In this document: piece after piece, positions 10,799 to 18,150 of the stretch | Layout of the letters: each line of letters opens with the position of its first letter | How positions within the stretch are numbered: the first letter of the stretch is position 1 | Source: Prevotella sp. | Lineage (GTDB): Bacteria > Bacteroidota > Bacteroidia > Bacteroidales > Bacteroidaceae | DNA: 49,336 nucleotides | Assembly: GCA_017389705.1 (NCBI GenBank) | Contig: JAFPEE010000168.1 | Location: 1 to 49,336, forward strand | Reading direction: 5' to 3' | Program-made: the position numbers and the translations under genes | The notes under the pieces: generated by a model | What the model saw: the letters and a program-made list of their open reading frames with translations, nothing else | Told to the model about the DNA's origin: nothing | Databases searched by the model: none

Positions 10799-10862
10799 TT
10801 GTTTTTAACATTCCCTAAACGTTTTTTTAAGCGTTTCTTTCGTCATTCTCGTTTTTTTTCGG

Positions 10863-10870
10863 TTACTTTG
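10863..10870 (+). promoter_or_regulatory. Possible -7 box for the galactose operon
   Basis: TTACTTTG differs from TAnnTTTG at one position (second base T in place of A). It lies 36 nt before the galM ATG, in a T-rich spacer after folC. Its placement makes it a reasonable operon promoter. I saw no operator dyad. Confidence 0.35.
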
Positions 10871-10906
10871 CAAATTAGAATTTCTGTAACTAAAAAACAA
10901 ACGTAT

Positions 10907-11998
10907 ATGGCTAACACAACGGAAACAGCGAATTTGTGCGGTCTGAACCGCAAAGATTTCCAGACAACTGTGAATGGTAAGAAGACGGATCTTTACATTT
11001 TGAAGAACCGTAAGGGTTATGAAGTGGCAATCTCCAACTATGGTGGAGCAATCTGCGCCATCATGGTTCCCGACAAGGACGGCAACGTGGCGAATGTCAT
11101 TCAGGGCCATGCCAACATCCAGCAGCTCACCAGCGGACAGGAGCCCTACCTGTCTACACTCATTGGTCGTTGGGGCAACCGCATTGCCAAGGGTCAGTTC
11201 ACGCTGAACAGCAAGGACTACCAGCTGGCACTCAACGACGGTCCTAACCACCTGCACGGCGGTAACAAGGGCTTCAACTGCAAGGTGTGGGACGCCCGTC
11301 AGATGGGTCCCCGCTGCCTGGCTCTGCACCGCATCTCCTCTTATGGTGAGGAAGGTTATACTGGCGAGCTGGACGTGACGGTAGAGTTCACCTTCACCGA
11401 CCTGAACGAGCTGGTCATCGAGTACCTGGCAACCACCAACAAGAAGACCATTGTCAACCTGACACACCATGCCTTCTTCTCACTGTCTGGTATCGCCGAC
11501 CCCACTCCCACCATCGACGACCAGATTTGCGAGATTAACGCTGACTTCTACCTGCCCACCGACGAGACCGCCATTCCTACCGGCGAGATTCTGAAGGTGG
11601 CTGGCACCCCCTTCGACTTCCGCACCCCGAAGACTTTCGGCAAGGACATCGATGCCGACAACGAACAGATTAAGTTCGGTCATGGTTTCGACCACAACTA
11701 CGTGCTGAATAAGAAGGAAGAGGGCGAACTAAGCTTTGCTGCCCGCGTCACCGACCCCAAGAGCGGCCGTACCCTCGAGTGCTACACCACCGAACCCGGC
11801 ATGCAGCTCTACACGGCCAACTTCGCCTCCGGCTACAAGGGTGTCCAGGGTGCTACCTTCCCACGCAGAAGCGCTGTCTGCCTCGAGACACAGCACTTCC
11901 CCGACACCCCGAACCGTCCGTACTTCCCCTCCGTGATTCTCAATCCCGGACAGCAGTACAAGCAGAAGACGATTTATCGCTTCGGCGTTGTTGAGTAA
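10907..11998 (+). CDS. galM: Aldose 1-epimerase (mutarotase)
   Basis: A 363-residue galactose mutarotase that interconverts alpha and beta sugar anomers before phosphorylation. Family features are VAISNYGGAICAIMVPDKDG, GRWGNRIAKGQF, NDGPNHLHGG with the catalytic His region, VNLTHHAFFSLSG, and GFDHNYVLN. Near the C-terminus, LETQHFPDTPN is also characteristic. I chose ATG 10907; the open frame runs back to 10799 but the extra residues (Phe- and Lys-rich) are translated promoter region. It is the first gene of a galM-transporter-galK operon, an order known from Bacteroides. Confidence 0.95.
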   Translation: MANTTETANLCGLNRKDFQTTVNGKKTDLYILKNRKGYEVAISNYGGAICAIMVPDKDGNVANVIQGHANIQQLTSGQEPYLSTLIGRWGNRIAKGQFTLNSKDYQLALNDGPNHLHGGNKGFNCKVWDARQMGPRCLALHRISSYGEEGYTGELDVTVEFTFTDLNELVIEYLATTNKKTIVNLTHHAFFSLSGIADPTPTIDDQICEINADFYLPTDETAIPTGEILKVAGTPFDFRTPKTFGKDIDADNEQIKFGHGFDHNYVLNKKEEGELSFAARVTDPKSGRTLECYTTEPGMQLYTANFASGYKGVQGATFPRRSAVCLETQHFPDTPNRPYFPSVILNPGQQYKQKTIYRFGVVE

Positions 11999-12025
11999 TC
12001 AAACTACTAATAAGATATTGTATAT

Positions 12026-13336
12026 ATGAGTAATCAAAAACAAAACGGAAGCATCATAGCCATTGTGACTATGATGTTTCTTTACGCCATGATTGCGTTC
12101 GTAACCAATCTGGCTGCGCCTATCGGTGTTGTGATGAAGAACGACCCTGAAGTAGGTGGTTCTAATACCCTGGCTATGCTGGGTAACTTCATGAACTTCT
12201 TTGCCTACCTGTTCATGGGTATCCCTGCTGGTAAGATGCTGACTCGCATCGGCTACAAGAAGACTGCCATGATTGGTGTGCTTGTAGGTTTCATCGGTGT
12301 GCTCATCCAGTTCATCTCTGGTTTCGAGGCTCTCGAGGGCTACACCGACAATATCGTCTACCTGATTGGTGCCTTCGTATCGGGTCTTTCCGTATGTATG
12401 CTCAACACCGTTGTGAACCCCATGCTTAACCTGTTAGGCGGTGGCGGTAACCGCGGTAATCAGCTGAACCTCATTGGTGGAACGCTGAACTCCCTGTCTG
12501 GAACCCTGACACCTATGCTGGTAGGCTCCCTGATTGGCGAGGTTACCAAGACCACCGACTTTGTCGAGATCAACCTTGTGCTCTACATTGCCATGACGGT
12601 ATTCGCTGCCGCATTCTGCGTGCTGGCATTAATTCCCATCAAGGATCCCGAGATTGGACGCGTCACAGCAGAAACCAAGTTCGAGCACTCAGCATGGTCG
12701 TTCCGCCACTGTCTGCTGGGCATTATCGCCATCTTCGTCTATGTAGGCGTTGAGGTAGGTATTCCTGGAACGCTGAACTTCTACATCGCTGACACCTCTG
12801 AGAAGGGTGCTGGTCTGATGGCTAACGCTGCTGCCATCGGTGGTTTTGTGGCTGGTACCTATTGGCTGCTGATGCTGGTGGGCCGTCTGTGCTCCAGCTT
12901 CATCGCCGACAAGGTGTCGTCGAAGACGATGATGGTTGTCACCAACGGTGTAGGCATCGTGCTTATCCTGCTGGCCATCTTCATTCCAAAGACCGTGATG
13001 ACGTCGATGCCGCTGTTCACAGGTTCTTCTTTCGCTATGACAGAAGTGCCCCTTAGCGCCATGCTGCTCGTGCTCTGTGGTCTCTGCACCTCCATCATGT
13101 GGGCCTCTATCTTCAATCTGGCCACCGAGGGTCTGGGCAAGTACACGGCACAGGCTTCCGGTCTCTTCATGATGATGGTGGTTGGCGGTGGTGTATTGCC
13201 ACTCATCCAGAACTTCATTGCCGACAGCGTCGGTTACATGGTGTCATACTTCGTTCCACTGATTGCTATGGCTTACATGTTCTGGTATGCACTCATCGGC
13301 TCGAAGAACGTCAACAAAGACATCCCCATTGAATAA
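12026..13336 (+). CDS. MFS glucose/galactose-type sugar transporter (FucP/GluP family)
   Basis: A 436-residue major facilitator with about twelve hydrophobic segments. The signature between segments 2 and 3 is seen as GIPAGKMLTRIGYKKTAMIGV, and NTVVNPMLNLLGGGGNRGNQLNLIGG matches the FucP/GluP sugar-proton symporters. It sits between galM (27 bp upstream) and galK (40 bp downstream), so galactose or glucose is the likely substrate; this is inferred from context. The protein would be in the inner membrane and feeds the Leloir pathway with the two flanking enzymes. Confidence 0.9.
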   Translation: MSNQKQNGSIIAIVTMMFLYAMIAFVTNLAAPIGVVMKNDPEVGGSNTLAMLGNFMNFFAYLFMGIPAGKMLTRIGYKKTAMIGVLVGFIGVLIQFISGFEALEGYTDNIVYLIGAFVSGLSVCMLNTVVNPMLNLLGGGGNRGNQLNLIGGTLNSLSGTLTPMLVGSLIGEVTKTTDFVEINLVLYIAMTVFAAAFCVLALIPIKDPEIGRVTAETKFEHSAWSFRHCLLGIIAIFVYVGVEVGIPGTLNFYIADTSEKGAGLMANAAAIGGFVAGTYWLLMLVGRLCSSFIADKVSSKTMMVVTNGVGIVLILLAIFIPKTVMTSMPLFTGSSFAMTEVPLSAMLLVLCGLCTSIMWASIFNLATEGLGKYTAQASGLFMMMVVGGGVLPLIQNFIADSVGYMVSYFVPLIAMAYMFWYALIGSKNVNKDIPIE

Positions 13337-13376
13337 ACTATTAAACTCTATAACCTGATTAAAAATTAATACGATT

Positions 13377-14543
13377 ATGATGGAAATTGATTTTGTAAGA
13401 AGCCGCTTCATCAAGCACTTTGATGGCAAGACCGGTAACGTATATGCCTCACCAGGCCGTATTAACCTCATTGGCGAGCACACCGACTACAATGGCGGTT
13501 TCGTGTTCCCCGGTGCAGTAGACAAGGGTGTGATGGCCGAGATGCGAGCCAACGGCACCGAGGATACCGTGATGGCCTATGCCATTGACCTCAAAGACCG
13601 TGTCGACTTCAAGCTCAGCGACCCCAAAGGTCCGAAGGCCTCATGGGCACGCTATATCTACGGTATCGCCCTCGAGATGAAGAAGCTCGGCGTACCCGTC
13701 AAGGGCTTCAACATCGCCTTTGCCGGTGACGTTCCCCTCGGTGCCGGCATGTCTTCAAGTGCCGCTATGGAGAGCTGCTTCGCCTGCGGACTCAACGATA
13801 TCTTCGGCGACAACAAGGTCAGCCAGTGGGATATGGTACTTGCCGGACAGGCTACTGAGCACAACTACTGCGGAGTGAACTGCGGCATTATGGACCAGTT
13901 TGCCTCCGTCTTCGGCAAGTCTGGCTGCCTCATGCGCCTCGACTGCCGCTCACGCGAGTTCGAGTACTTCCCCTTCAAGCCCGACGGCTATCGCCTCGTG
14001 CTGCTCGACAGCGTCGTCAAGCACCAGCTGGCAGGCTCGCCCTACAACGACCGTCGCAACTCCTGCGAGAACGTTGTCAAGCACATCCAGGCCAAGCACC
14101 CCGAGGGTAAGTTCGAGACCCTGCGCGACTGCACCTGGGAACAGCTCGACGAGGTACGTGCCGAGGTTGGCGAGGAAGACTACAAGCGTGCTAAGTTCGT
14201 GCTTGGCGAGAAAGACCGTGTGCTCGGTGTCTGCGACGCGCTCAACGATGGCGACTACGAGAAGGTTGGCGAGCTGATGTACCAGACCCACGAAGGTCTC
14301 TCCAAGGACTACGAGGTCAGCTGCGAAGAGCTCGACTTCCTCAACCAGATTGCCAAGGACAACGGCGTCACAGGCTCACGCATCATGGGCGGCGGCTTCG
14401 GTGGCTGCACCATCAACCTCGTGCGCAACGACCTGTATCGTCAGTTCATTGCCGACGCCAAGAAGCGCTTCAACGAGAAGTACGGCCACGAGCCCAAGGT
14501 CTACGACGTCGTCATCGGCGACGGTTCCCGCAAGCTCTGCTAA
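13377..14543 (+). CDS. galK: Galactokinase
   Basis: A GHMP-family kinase of 388 residues that phosphorylates galactose at C1. The galactokinase signature is SPGRINLIGEHTDYNGG near residue 25, the ATP loop is PLGAGMSSSAAMES near residue 122, and the third GHMP motif is SRIMGGGFGGCTINLV near the C-terminus. Two in-frame ATG codons (13377 and 13380) are adjacent, so the start is uncertain by one residue. It is the last gene of the operon, followed by a strong intrinsic terminator. galT and galE are not in the window. Confidence 0.97.
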   Translation: MMEIDFVRSRFIKHFDGKTGNVYASPGRINLIGEHTDYNGGFVFPGAVDKGVMAEMRANGTEDTVMAYAIDLKDRVDFKLSDPKGPKASWARYIYGIALEMKKLGVPVKGFNIAFAGDVPLGAGMSSSAAMESCFACGLNDIFGDNKVSQWDMVLAGQATEHNYCGVNCGIMDQFASVFGKSGCLMRLDCRSREFEYFPFKPDGYRLVLLDSVVKHQLAGSPYNDRRNSCENVVKHIQAKHPEGKFETLRDCTWEQLDEVRAEVGEEDYKRAKFVLGEKDRVLGVCDALNDGDYEKVGELMYQTHEGLSKDYEVSCEELDFLNQIAKDNGVTGSRIMGGGFGGCTINLVRNDLYRQFIADAKKRFNEKYGHEPKVYDVVIGDGSRKLC

Positions 14544-14566
14544 GGCCCGCAAATCCATATCAAGAC

Positions 14567-14608
14567 ATTCCCGCGACCCGTCTTCCGAGCCGTGGGAATT
14601 CTTTTTTT
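14567..14608 (+). terminator. Intrinsic terminator of the galactose operon
   Basis: A 9-bp stem, ATTCCCGCG pairing with CGTGGGAAT (one G-T pair), is followed by TTCTTTTTTT. It starts 24 nt after the galK stop. Confidence 0.85.
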
Positions 14609-14631
14609 GTGTGAGTGAATAGCAGCGTAAA

Positions 14632-14697
14632 TGTTAAAAAACAGCTCAAAAAGGCACTTAATGTTACTTGTTACCTGTTACTTTGTTACTTTCGCAT
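14632..14697 (+). repeat. Left 66-bp inverted repeat with GTTAC iterons
   Basis: It contains four closely spaced GTTAC words in its inner half (GTTACTT, GTTACCT, GTTACTTT, GTTACTTTCGC) and an A-rich outer half. The other copy is at 16667-16732 in reverse orientation with two mismatches. The inner edge touches a hairpin that follows the minus-strand gene. Confidence 0.95.
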
Positions 14698-14731
14698 GAG
14701 GAGGCCCCAACCCCTGAGGGCTGGAGCCTCC
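14698..14731. terminator. Hairpin after the minus-strand cassette gene
   Basis: AGGAGGC pairs with GCCTCCT, with inner CCC/GGG pairs. It lies directly between the stop of the 162-residue gene and the left inverted repeat. There is no run of T in the minus direction, so it is a weak terminator or an RNA 3-prime-end stem. Confidence 0.45.
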
Positions 14732-14735
14732 TTGT

Positions 14736-15224
14736 TCATACCTCTTTCTTTTCGTCCTTTTGTGGATTATAGATGTCCTCTGGCTTGCAGTTCATGACGA
14801 ACATGCTGTCCATCTTGAACACGGCCTTGGGGAAGATTTTCATCAGGGCCAGCACCAGGCCACGTGCCATCAGACGCTGCGTCGGGGTGGCAGTCCTGAC
14901 GTACTTGCCCTCTGTGCCACGCACAGCCACGCACCCTATCAGTATGCCCTCTGCGTTGTAGCCGGACAACGCCTCGCCTGGGCGCTGCATGAGGATGTCC
15001 GCGATGACCTTGCCCTGTGGGGTTATCAGCAGGTGGAAGCCTGTGTTCTCCACCCAAGGTCTCATCAGTATGACCTTCACCTGGTCTTCGTCTTCAAGGG
15101 TTTGTGTCAGCTGGTCTTCGTCACTGACGGACTTGATGTCTTCGTCGAGGTTTAACGTTGCTGCCATGACGATGATGTATTTGATGTCCCGACGCAAGGC
15201 GGGAATGTGCATACGTTTTGCCAT
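14736..15224 (-). CDS. Hypothetical protein, 162 residues
   Basis: I do not recognise this protein. It is soluble, with an acidic stretch (residues 25-50, DEDQLTQTLEDEDQ) and a lysine-rich, acidic C-terminal tail. The middle contains GFHLLITPQGKVIADILM and EGILIGCVAVRGTEGKYVR, which read like beta strands. Two starts are possible: ATG 15224 (used here, 18 nt after the upstream stop) or ATG 15167. It lies just downstream of the DUF3987-type remnant and inside the 66-bp inverted repeats, so it belongs to the cassette. No family is assigned. Confidence 0.6.
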   Translation of the reverse strand: MAKRMHIPALRRDIKYIIVMAATLNLDEDIKSVSDEDQLTQTLEDEDQVKVILMRPWVENTGFHLLITPQGKVIADILMQRPGEALSGYNAEGILIGCVAVRGTEGKYVRTATPTQRLMARGLVLALMKIFPKAVFKMDSMFVMNCKPEDIYNPQKDEKKEV

Positions 15225-15242
15225 AATACATTACTGTTTTAG

Positions 15243-15710
15243 TTATACGATTACTTTCATGATTTTCTTGTACTGTCCTTGCTTGACACGCTGGATATAG
15301 CTGGCCTTTACCCATCTGCTAAGCAATGTTTTTATTGCTTTTCTTGACGAACCTACTACCTTGACAGCTATCTCGTTGGTGAACTCGTCAGGCAGCTGAC
15401 TGTAGAGCTCGGCATTGCGCGAGGTGCGCTGACGGGGCACGAAGATGCGGTTGGCATTCTCCCACGACTCCTGCAGCATCTGGCCGAAGAAGTAGTCCTG
15501 CCAGTAGATGACAGCGTCGTACATGACGGTAGCCCACTGCAGGTCGTCGTCGGTGACGACAATCTTGTCAAAAGGCTCCGAGCTCCAGTCCTCGCGGCAC
15601 AGACGTGCCACGATGCGGGGTATGGTGAACCACTCGGCATAGAAGACGGCACGTCGGCGCAGGGTGTCCAGCACGGTGTCCGACGATGCCTCCGCCTCGA
15701 AGGAGTGACC
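15243..15710 (-). pseudogene. C-terminal remnant of a VirE/DUF3987-type primase-helicase gene
   Basis: About 155 codons resemble the C-terminus of the intact 837-residue gene at 44986-47499. Matching stretches include DDDLQWATVMYDAVIYWQDY followed by FF against KKDIELALFIAQAQYDFQQY followed by FF, then RTSRNAELYSQLPDEF against RTMQAFTRLPEVF, and a basic end with QGQYKKI against DKGKYRKL. The frame stays open to 15992, but that part covers a hairpin, a promoter and repeats of the divergent HU gene and shows no protein-like character, and no Met occurs near the start of the similarity. I conclude that the primase and helicase parts have been lost. Confidence 0.6.
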
Positions 15711-15745
15711 CCATAACCCACAAAAAACACCGAGTAAAGAACCAG

Positions 15746-15776
15746 CCTCAAACCCCGATGGACAAAGGGTTTGAGG
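15746..15776. other. Perfect 10-bp hairpin in the divergent spacer
   Basis: CCTCAAACCC (15746-15755) pairs exactly with GGGTTTGAGG (15767-15776) around an 11-nt loop. It lies between the 5-prime edge of the remnant and the HU promoter. It could be an operator or a leftover terminator. The rest of 15711-15841 is A-rich with no gene. Confidence 0.6.
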
Positions 15777-15841
15777 GCAGTTTCGAAAAAATAAAAAAGC
15801 GGTTTTTTGCCGAAAACATTGATGGTTTGAGAAAATAGTCG

Positions 15842-15849
15842 TACCTTTG
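15842..15849 (+). promoter_or_regulatory. -7 box for the HU-like gene leader
   Basis: TACCTTTG matches the consensus, and ATTG at 15819-15822 lies 19 bp upstream as a possible -33 element. Transcription from here would give a leader of nearly 200 nt before the HU ATG at 16051. Confidence 0.6.
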
Positions 15850-15903
15850 CCTTGCGATTCGGGGGCAGGCGACTCCAGGCTGGCAGTGCACGGCTGGCTA
15901 GAA

Positions 15904-15997
15904 CCGTCCAAGCGAGGACGGAGCGGAGTTTGTCCGAAGACGAGGCAAAGACAGTCCGAAGACCGGTCATGGACAGTCCGAGACCAGCGCAAAAGCC
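15904..15997 (+). repeat. 22-nt tandem repeats and hairpin in the HU leader
   Basis: GTCCGAAGAC occurs at 15932 and 15954, and GTCCGAGACC at 15976, giving an exact 22-nt period. Just upstream CCGTCC (15904-15909) pairs with GGACGG (15916-15921). The whole stretch lies in the predicted untranslated leader, so it may act as structured RNA or as a phased protein-binding array. Confidence 0.7.
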
Positions 15998-16050
15998 CCC
16001 GGTGGCGCAGCTTTAAAAAATCCTATGTTTAACTTAAAAATCTTACAACA

Positions 16051-16623
16051 ATGGCAGTAAACAGTATTCAGTATCCTATTGACTTCGTCAAGAACAACAA
16101 CCAAACCTCTACGGGCTACGGTAAGTACTACGCCAAGGCTCACAATGCCGAGACGCTGACCAACGAGGGTCTGGTGGACCACATCGTACACCACAACTGC
16201 GCCGTAGGTCGTGAGGCCATCGCAGCCGTGCTGAAGAAGCTGGGCGAGTGTATCCCCGAGCTCGTAGCACAGGGTCAGCCCATCAAGATCGACGGCCTGG
16301 GCATCTTCTACGGCACCGCAGAGAACCAGAAGAACGGTCTCACCAAGGCCCAGCTGCTGGACACGAAGGTGAACCCGCTGGACGTCCTGGCAGGCATCCA
16401 TCTGCGTTTCACTCCCCAGAGTGACTCGCTGAACGACCTGACCTCCAAGTCGTATCTGAAGATGCAGGTAGCGCCTGTGGTGAACCTCATCATGGATCCG
16501 CAGGGCATCGACCTGACGCCTACCGAGACGGACCCCAAAAAGAAGAAGTACGCCACCGCGAAGGCTACTCTTCAGGAGTTCCGCGCAGCTCAGGGCTTCC
16601 CCGAGAACACCCCAAATCCTTAA
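16051..16623 (+). CDS. HU-like DNA-binding protein (extended, Bacteroidetes type)
   Basis: A 190-residue relative of the histone-like HU/IHF family, of the longer kind common in Bacteroidetes. Residues 1-125 hold the HU-like fold: an N-terminal YYAKAHNAETLTNEGLVDHI helix region, GREAIAAVLKKLGECIPELV, then the beta part GQPIKIDGLGIFYG. After about residue 130 there is a family-specific C-terminal extension with a basic PKKKKYATAK patch. It probably binds DNA with little sequence specificity. In Bacteroidetes such genes often sit beside VirE/DUF3987 genes, as here beside a remnant. It has a long repeat-bearing leader and its own terminator. Confidence 0.85.
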   Translation: MAVNSIQYPIDFVKNNNQTSTGYGKYYAKAHNAETLTNEGLVDHIVHHNCAVGREAIAAVLKKLGECIPELVAQGQPIKIDGLGIFYGTAENQKNGLTKAQLLDTKVNPLDVLAGIHLRFTPQSDSLNDLTSKSYLKMQVAPVVNLIMDPQGIDLTPTETDPKKKKYATAKATLQEFRAAQGFPENTPNP

Positions 16624-16634
16624 TTTTAGGTATG

Positions 16635-16666
16635 GCTCCCTGTCCGTTAGGACAGGGGGCTTTTTT
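16635..16666 (+). terminator. Intrinsic terminator of the HU-like gene
   Basis: GCTCCCTGTCC pairs with GGACAGGGGGC around GTTA and is followed by six T. It touches the right 66-bp inverted repeat, mirroring the hairpin at the left end. Confidence 0.9.
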
Positions 16667-16732
16667 ATGCGAAAGTAACAAAGTAACAGGTAACAAGTAA
16701 CATTAAGTGCCTTTTTGAGGCGTTTTTTAACA
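16667..16732 (-). repeat. Right 66-bp inverted repeat with GTTAC iterons
   Basis: This is the reverse complement of 14632-14697 with two mismatches (AG against GC near the outer end). The four GTTAC words and the TGTTAAAAAAC outer end are kept. The stretch GCCTTTTTGAGGCGTTTTTT within it can also form a short stem followed by T on the plus strand. Confidence 0.95.
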
Positions 16733-16756
16733 CTTTCCTTTTGTGTACTGTGTAAA

Positions 16757-16790
16757 AAAGACAGGTTGGCCGTGGGCTCAACCTGTCTTT
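16757..16790. terminator. Bidirectional terminator, mainly for the gyrA-TPR operon
   Basis: AAAGACAGGTT pairs perfectly with AACCTGTCTTT, with an inner GCC/GGC. In the minus direction it is followed by a run of T, and it lies 90 nt after the TPR gene stop. Confidence 0.9.
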
Positions 16791-16809
16791 CTTATTGGGA
16801 TTTTCTTAT

Positions 16810-16911
16810 GATTTACTTGTCAGCTAAAAAGCCTTGACAAGAAGATTTACTTGTCAGCTAAAAAGCCTTGACAAGAAGATTTACTTGTCAGCCTCGGCAG
16901 CCTTGGTCTTG
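16810..16911 (-). repeat. 34-bp tandem duplication at the 3-prime end of the TPR gene
   Basis: A 34-bp unit begins at 16810 and again at 16844, exactly repeated, and a third, diverged copy begins at 16878. The third copy covers the last codons and stop of the TPR gene. Each unit holds CTTGTCA and TGACAAG, which can pair, so the untranslated tail carries two copies of a hairpin as well as two spare stop codons. Confidence 0.85.
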
Positions 16912-18095
16912 GGGTCGTCGGCACCGTAGCGGCCATAGTAAGCCTGGTAGCGGTTGTAGCCCCAGTTGGCCTGTGCCTTGGTGGGATCGAGCTCCTTGGC
17001 CTTGTCAAAGGCAGCGATGGCCTCGTCGTAGAACTTCATGCCGGTAGCATTGTCGGCAGCGTTGGCAGCGAGCACGCTCAGGCAGGCTCCCAGATAGGTC
17101 CAGACAACGGGGTTGTCGGGCTTAGCCTCTGAGGCTTTGCGGAGCCACTTGGCACCTTCCTCGGCGTTGTTGTCGTTGACAGCCATGAGGCCCTTGTTGG
17201 CCAGTGCGGTGAACGAGTTGGGGAACTTAGCGAGGTGGCTGTCGAGGAGTGCTGTCTGTGCAGCCTTGTCCTTCATGCCTTCGTACATTGAGTTCAGACC
17301 GTCGAGCACTACGTCGTTCTCGGGCTCCTGCTCGTACATCTGCTTGAGCTGGTTGACGTATGAGAGTGAGTCCTCGCGGGTCTTCAGCAGGCTGCGCATA
17401 GCGTAGAGCTGGAAGTTGATGGCGTCGGCCTTCTGCTGTGGGTCGCGCTTGGCTACTTCGAAGTACTTGTTGGCGCGCTCAATCTGCTGTGCCTGAAAGG
17501 CATAGCGTCCTGCAAAGAAGGCTACCTGTCCGATGTACTCTTTCTCGGCATTGTGGTCCATAGCAGCGAAGAAGGGCTCTTCTGCTGAGTCAACGAAGGC
17601 GCCCCAGTACTTGAGCACACCAGCGTCGTTACCCTTCTGTGCCTCGCTCTGGCCGATGTTGACCAGGTTGGGACGTACGGTCCAGATGCGTTCTGCGTTC
17701 TTCTCGCTGAACTTGGGGCTGACCTTGCCCTTGGCGTTGGGCAGCTGGTCGTATTTGTTGCACTCGATGGCGTTCTCAATAGCGTCGCAGATGCTGTTGG
17801 CGAGTCCGAGGGTGTCGTAGGGCTTCACCTTGTCGGAGCCCATCTGTGCTGAAAGCTGGTTCTCGGCAATGGTACCGGTCTCGTTGGTCACCTTGGCCAT
17901 AGCCAGGTCAACGAGCTTGTTGTAGGCTTTCGCTTTCTCGGCGTTGTCAGCCAACTGGGCGAGGTTCTGCTTCAGCAGTTGTGCTGCCTCGGCATAGTCC
18001 TTGGATTTCATGATTGCCTTGAGGGCATCGCTGTCACCGGCAAAGGCCGTAGTGCTTGCTACGAACATCATTGCCATCATCATCAACTTTTTCAT
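16881..18095 (-). CDS. Exported tetratricopeptide-repeat protein
   Basis: A 404-residue protein with an N-terminal signal peptide (MKKLMMMAMMFVASTTAFAG). The rest is helical, with TPR-like pairs such as GRYAFQAQQIERANKYFEVA, AKFPNSFTALANKGLMAVND and AKWLRKASEAKPDNPVVWTY. It is probably a periplasmic scaffold for protein contacts; no catalytic motif is seen. I chose ATG 18095 because it starts the signal peptide; an upstream ATG at 18122 would hide it. It follows gyrA by 55 bp in the same direction and shares its terminator. Confidence 0.8.
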   Translation of the reverse strand: MKKLMMMAMMFVASTTAFAGDSDALKAIMKSKDYAEAAQLLKQNLAQLADNAEKAKAYNKLVDLAMAKVTNETGTIAENQLSAQMGSDKVKPYDTLGLANSICDAIENAIECNKYDQLPNAKGKVSPKFSEKNAERIWTVRPNLVNIGQSEAQKGNDAGVLKYWGAFVDSAEEPFFAAMDHNAEKEYIGQVAFFAGRYAFQAQQIERANKYFEVAKRDPQQKADAINFQLYAMRSLLKTREDSLSYVNQLKQMYEQEPENDVVLDGLNSMYEGMKDKAAQTALLDSHLAKFPNSFTALANKGLMAVNDNNAEEGAKWLRKASEAKPDNPVVWTYLGACLSVLAANAADNATGMKFYDEAIAAFDKAKELDPTKAQANWGYNRYQAYYGRYGADDPKTKAAEADK

Positions 18096-18150
18096 AAGCG
18101 TTTCGATTTTGAAATTGAACAATTTTTATTGATTTAAGAATTTAGTTATT

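Larger units (their letters stand above)
14632..16732. mobile_element. Putative cassette bounded by 66-bp inverted repeats (HU gene, unknown gene, DUF3987 remnant)
   Basis: Two 66-bp copies of one sequence in opposite orientation bound about 1.97 kb. They match at 64 of 66 positions, and the outermost bases are TGTTAA and TTAACA. Inside are a small unknown gene and the remnant of a DUF3987-type gene on the minus strand and an HU-like gene on plus, both sets transcribed outward toward the repeats. No transposase, integrase or clear target-site duplication is seen (left flank gtaaa, right flank ctttc). It could be a non-autonomous element, a remnant, or two independent copies of a 3-prime flanking repeat. 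Confidence 0.45.

Noticed and set aside
15711-15992. N-terminal extension of the minus-strand frame above the DUF3987 remnant
   Set aside because: It covers a perfect hairpin, a consensus promoter on the other strand and 22-nt repeats. The translation lacks protein-like character, so I kept only 15243-15710.
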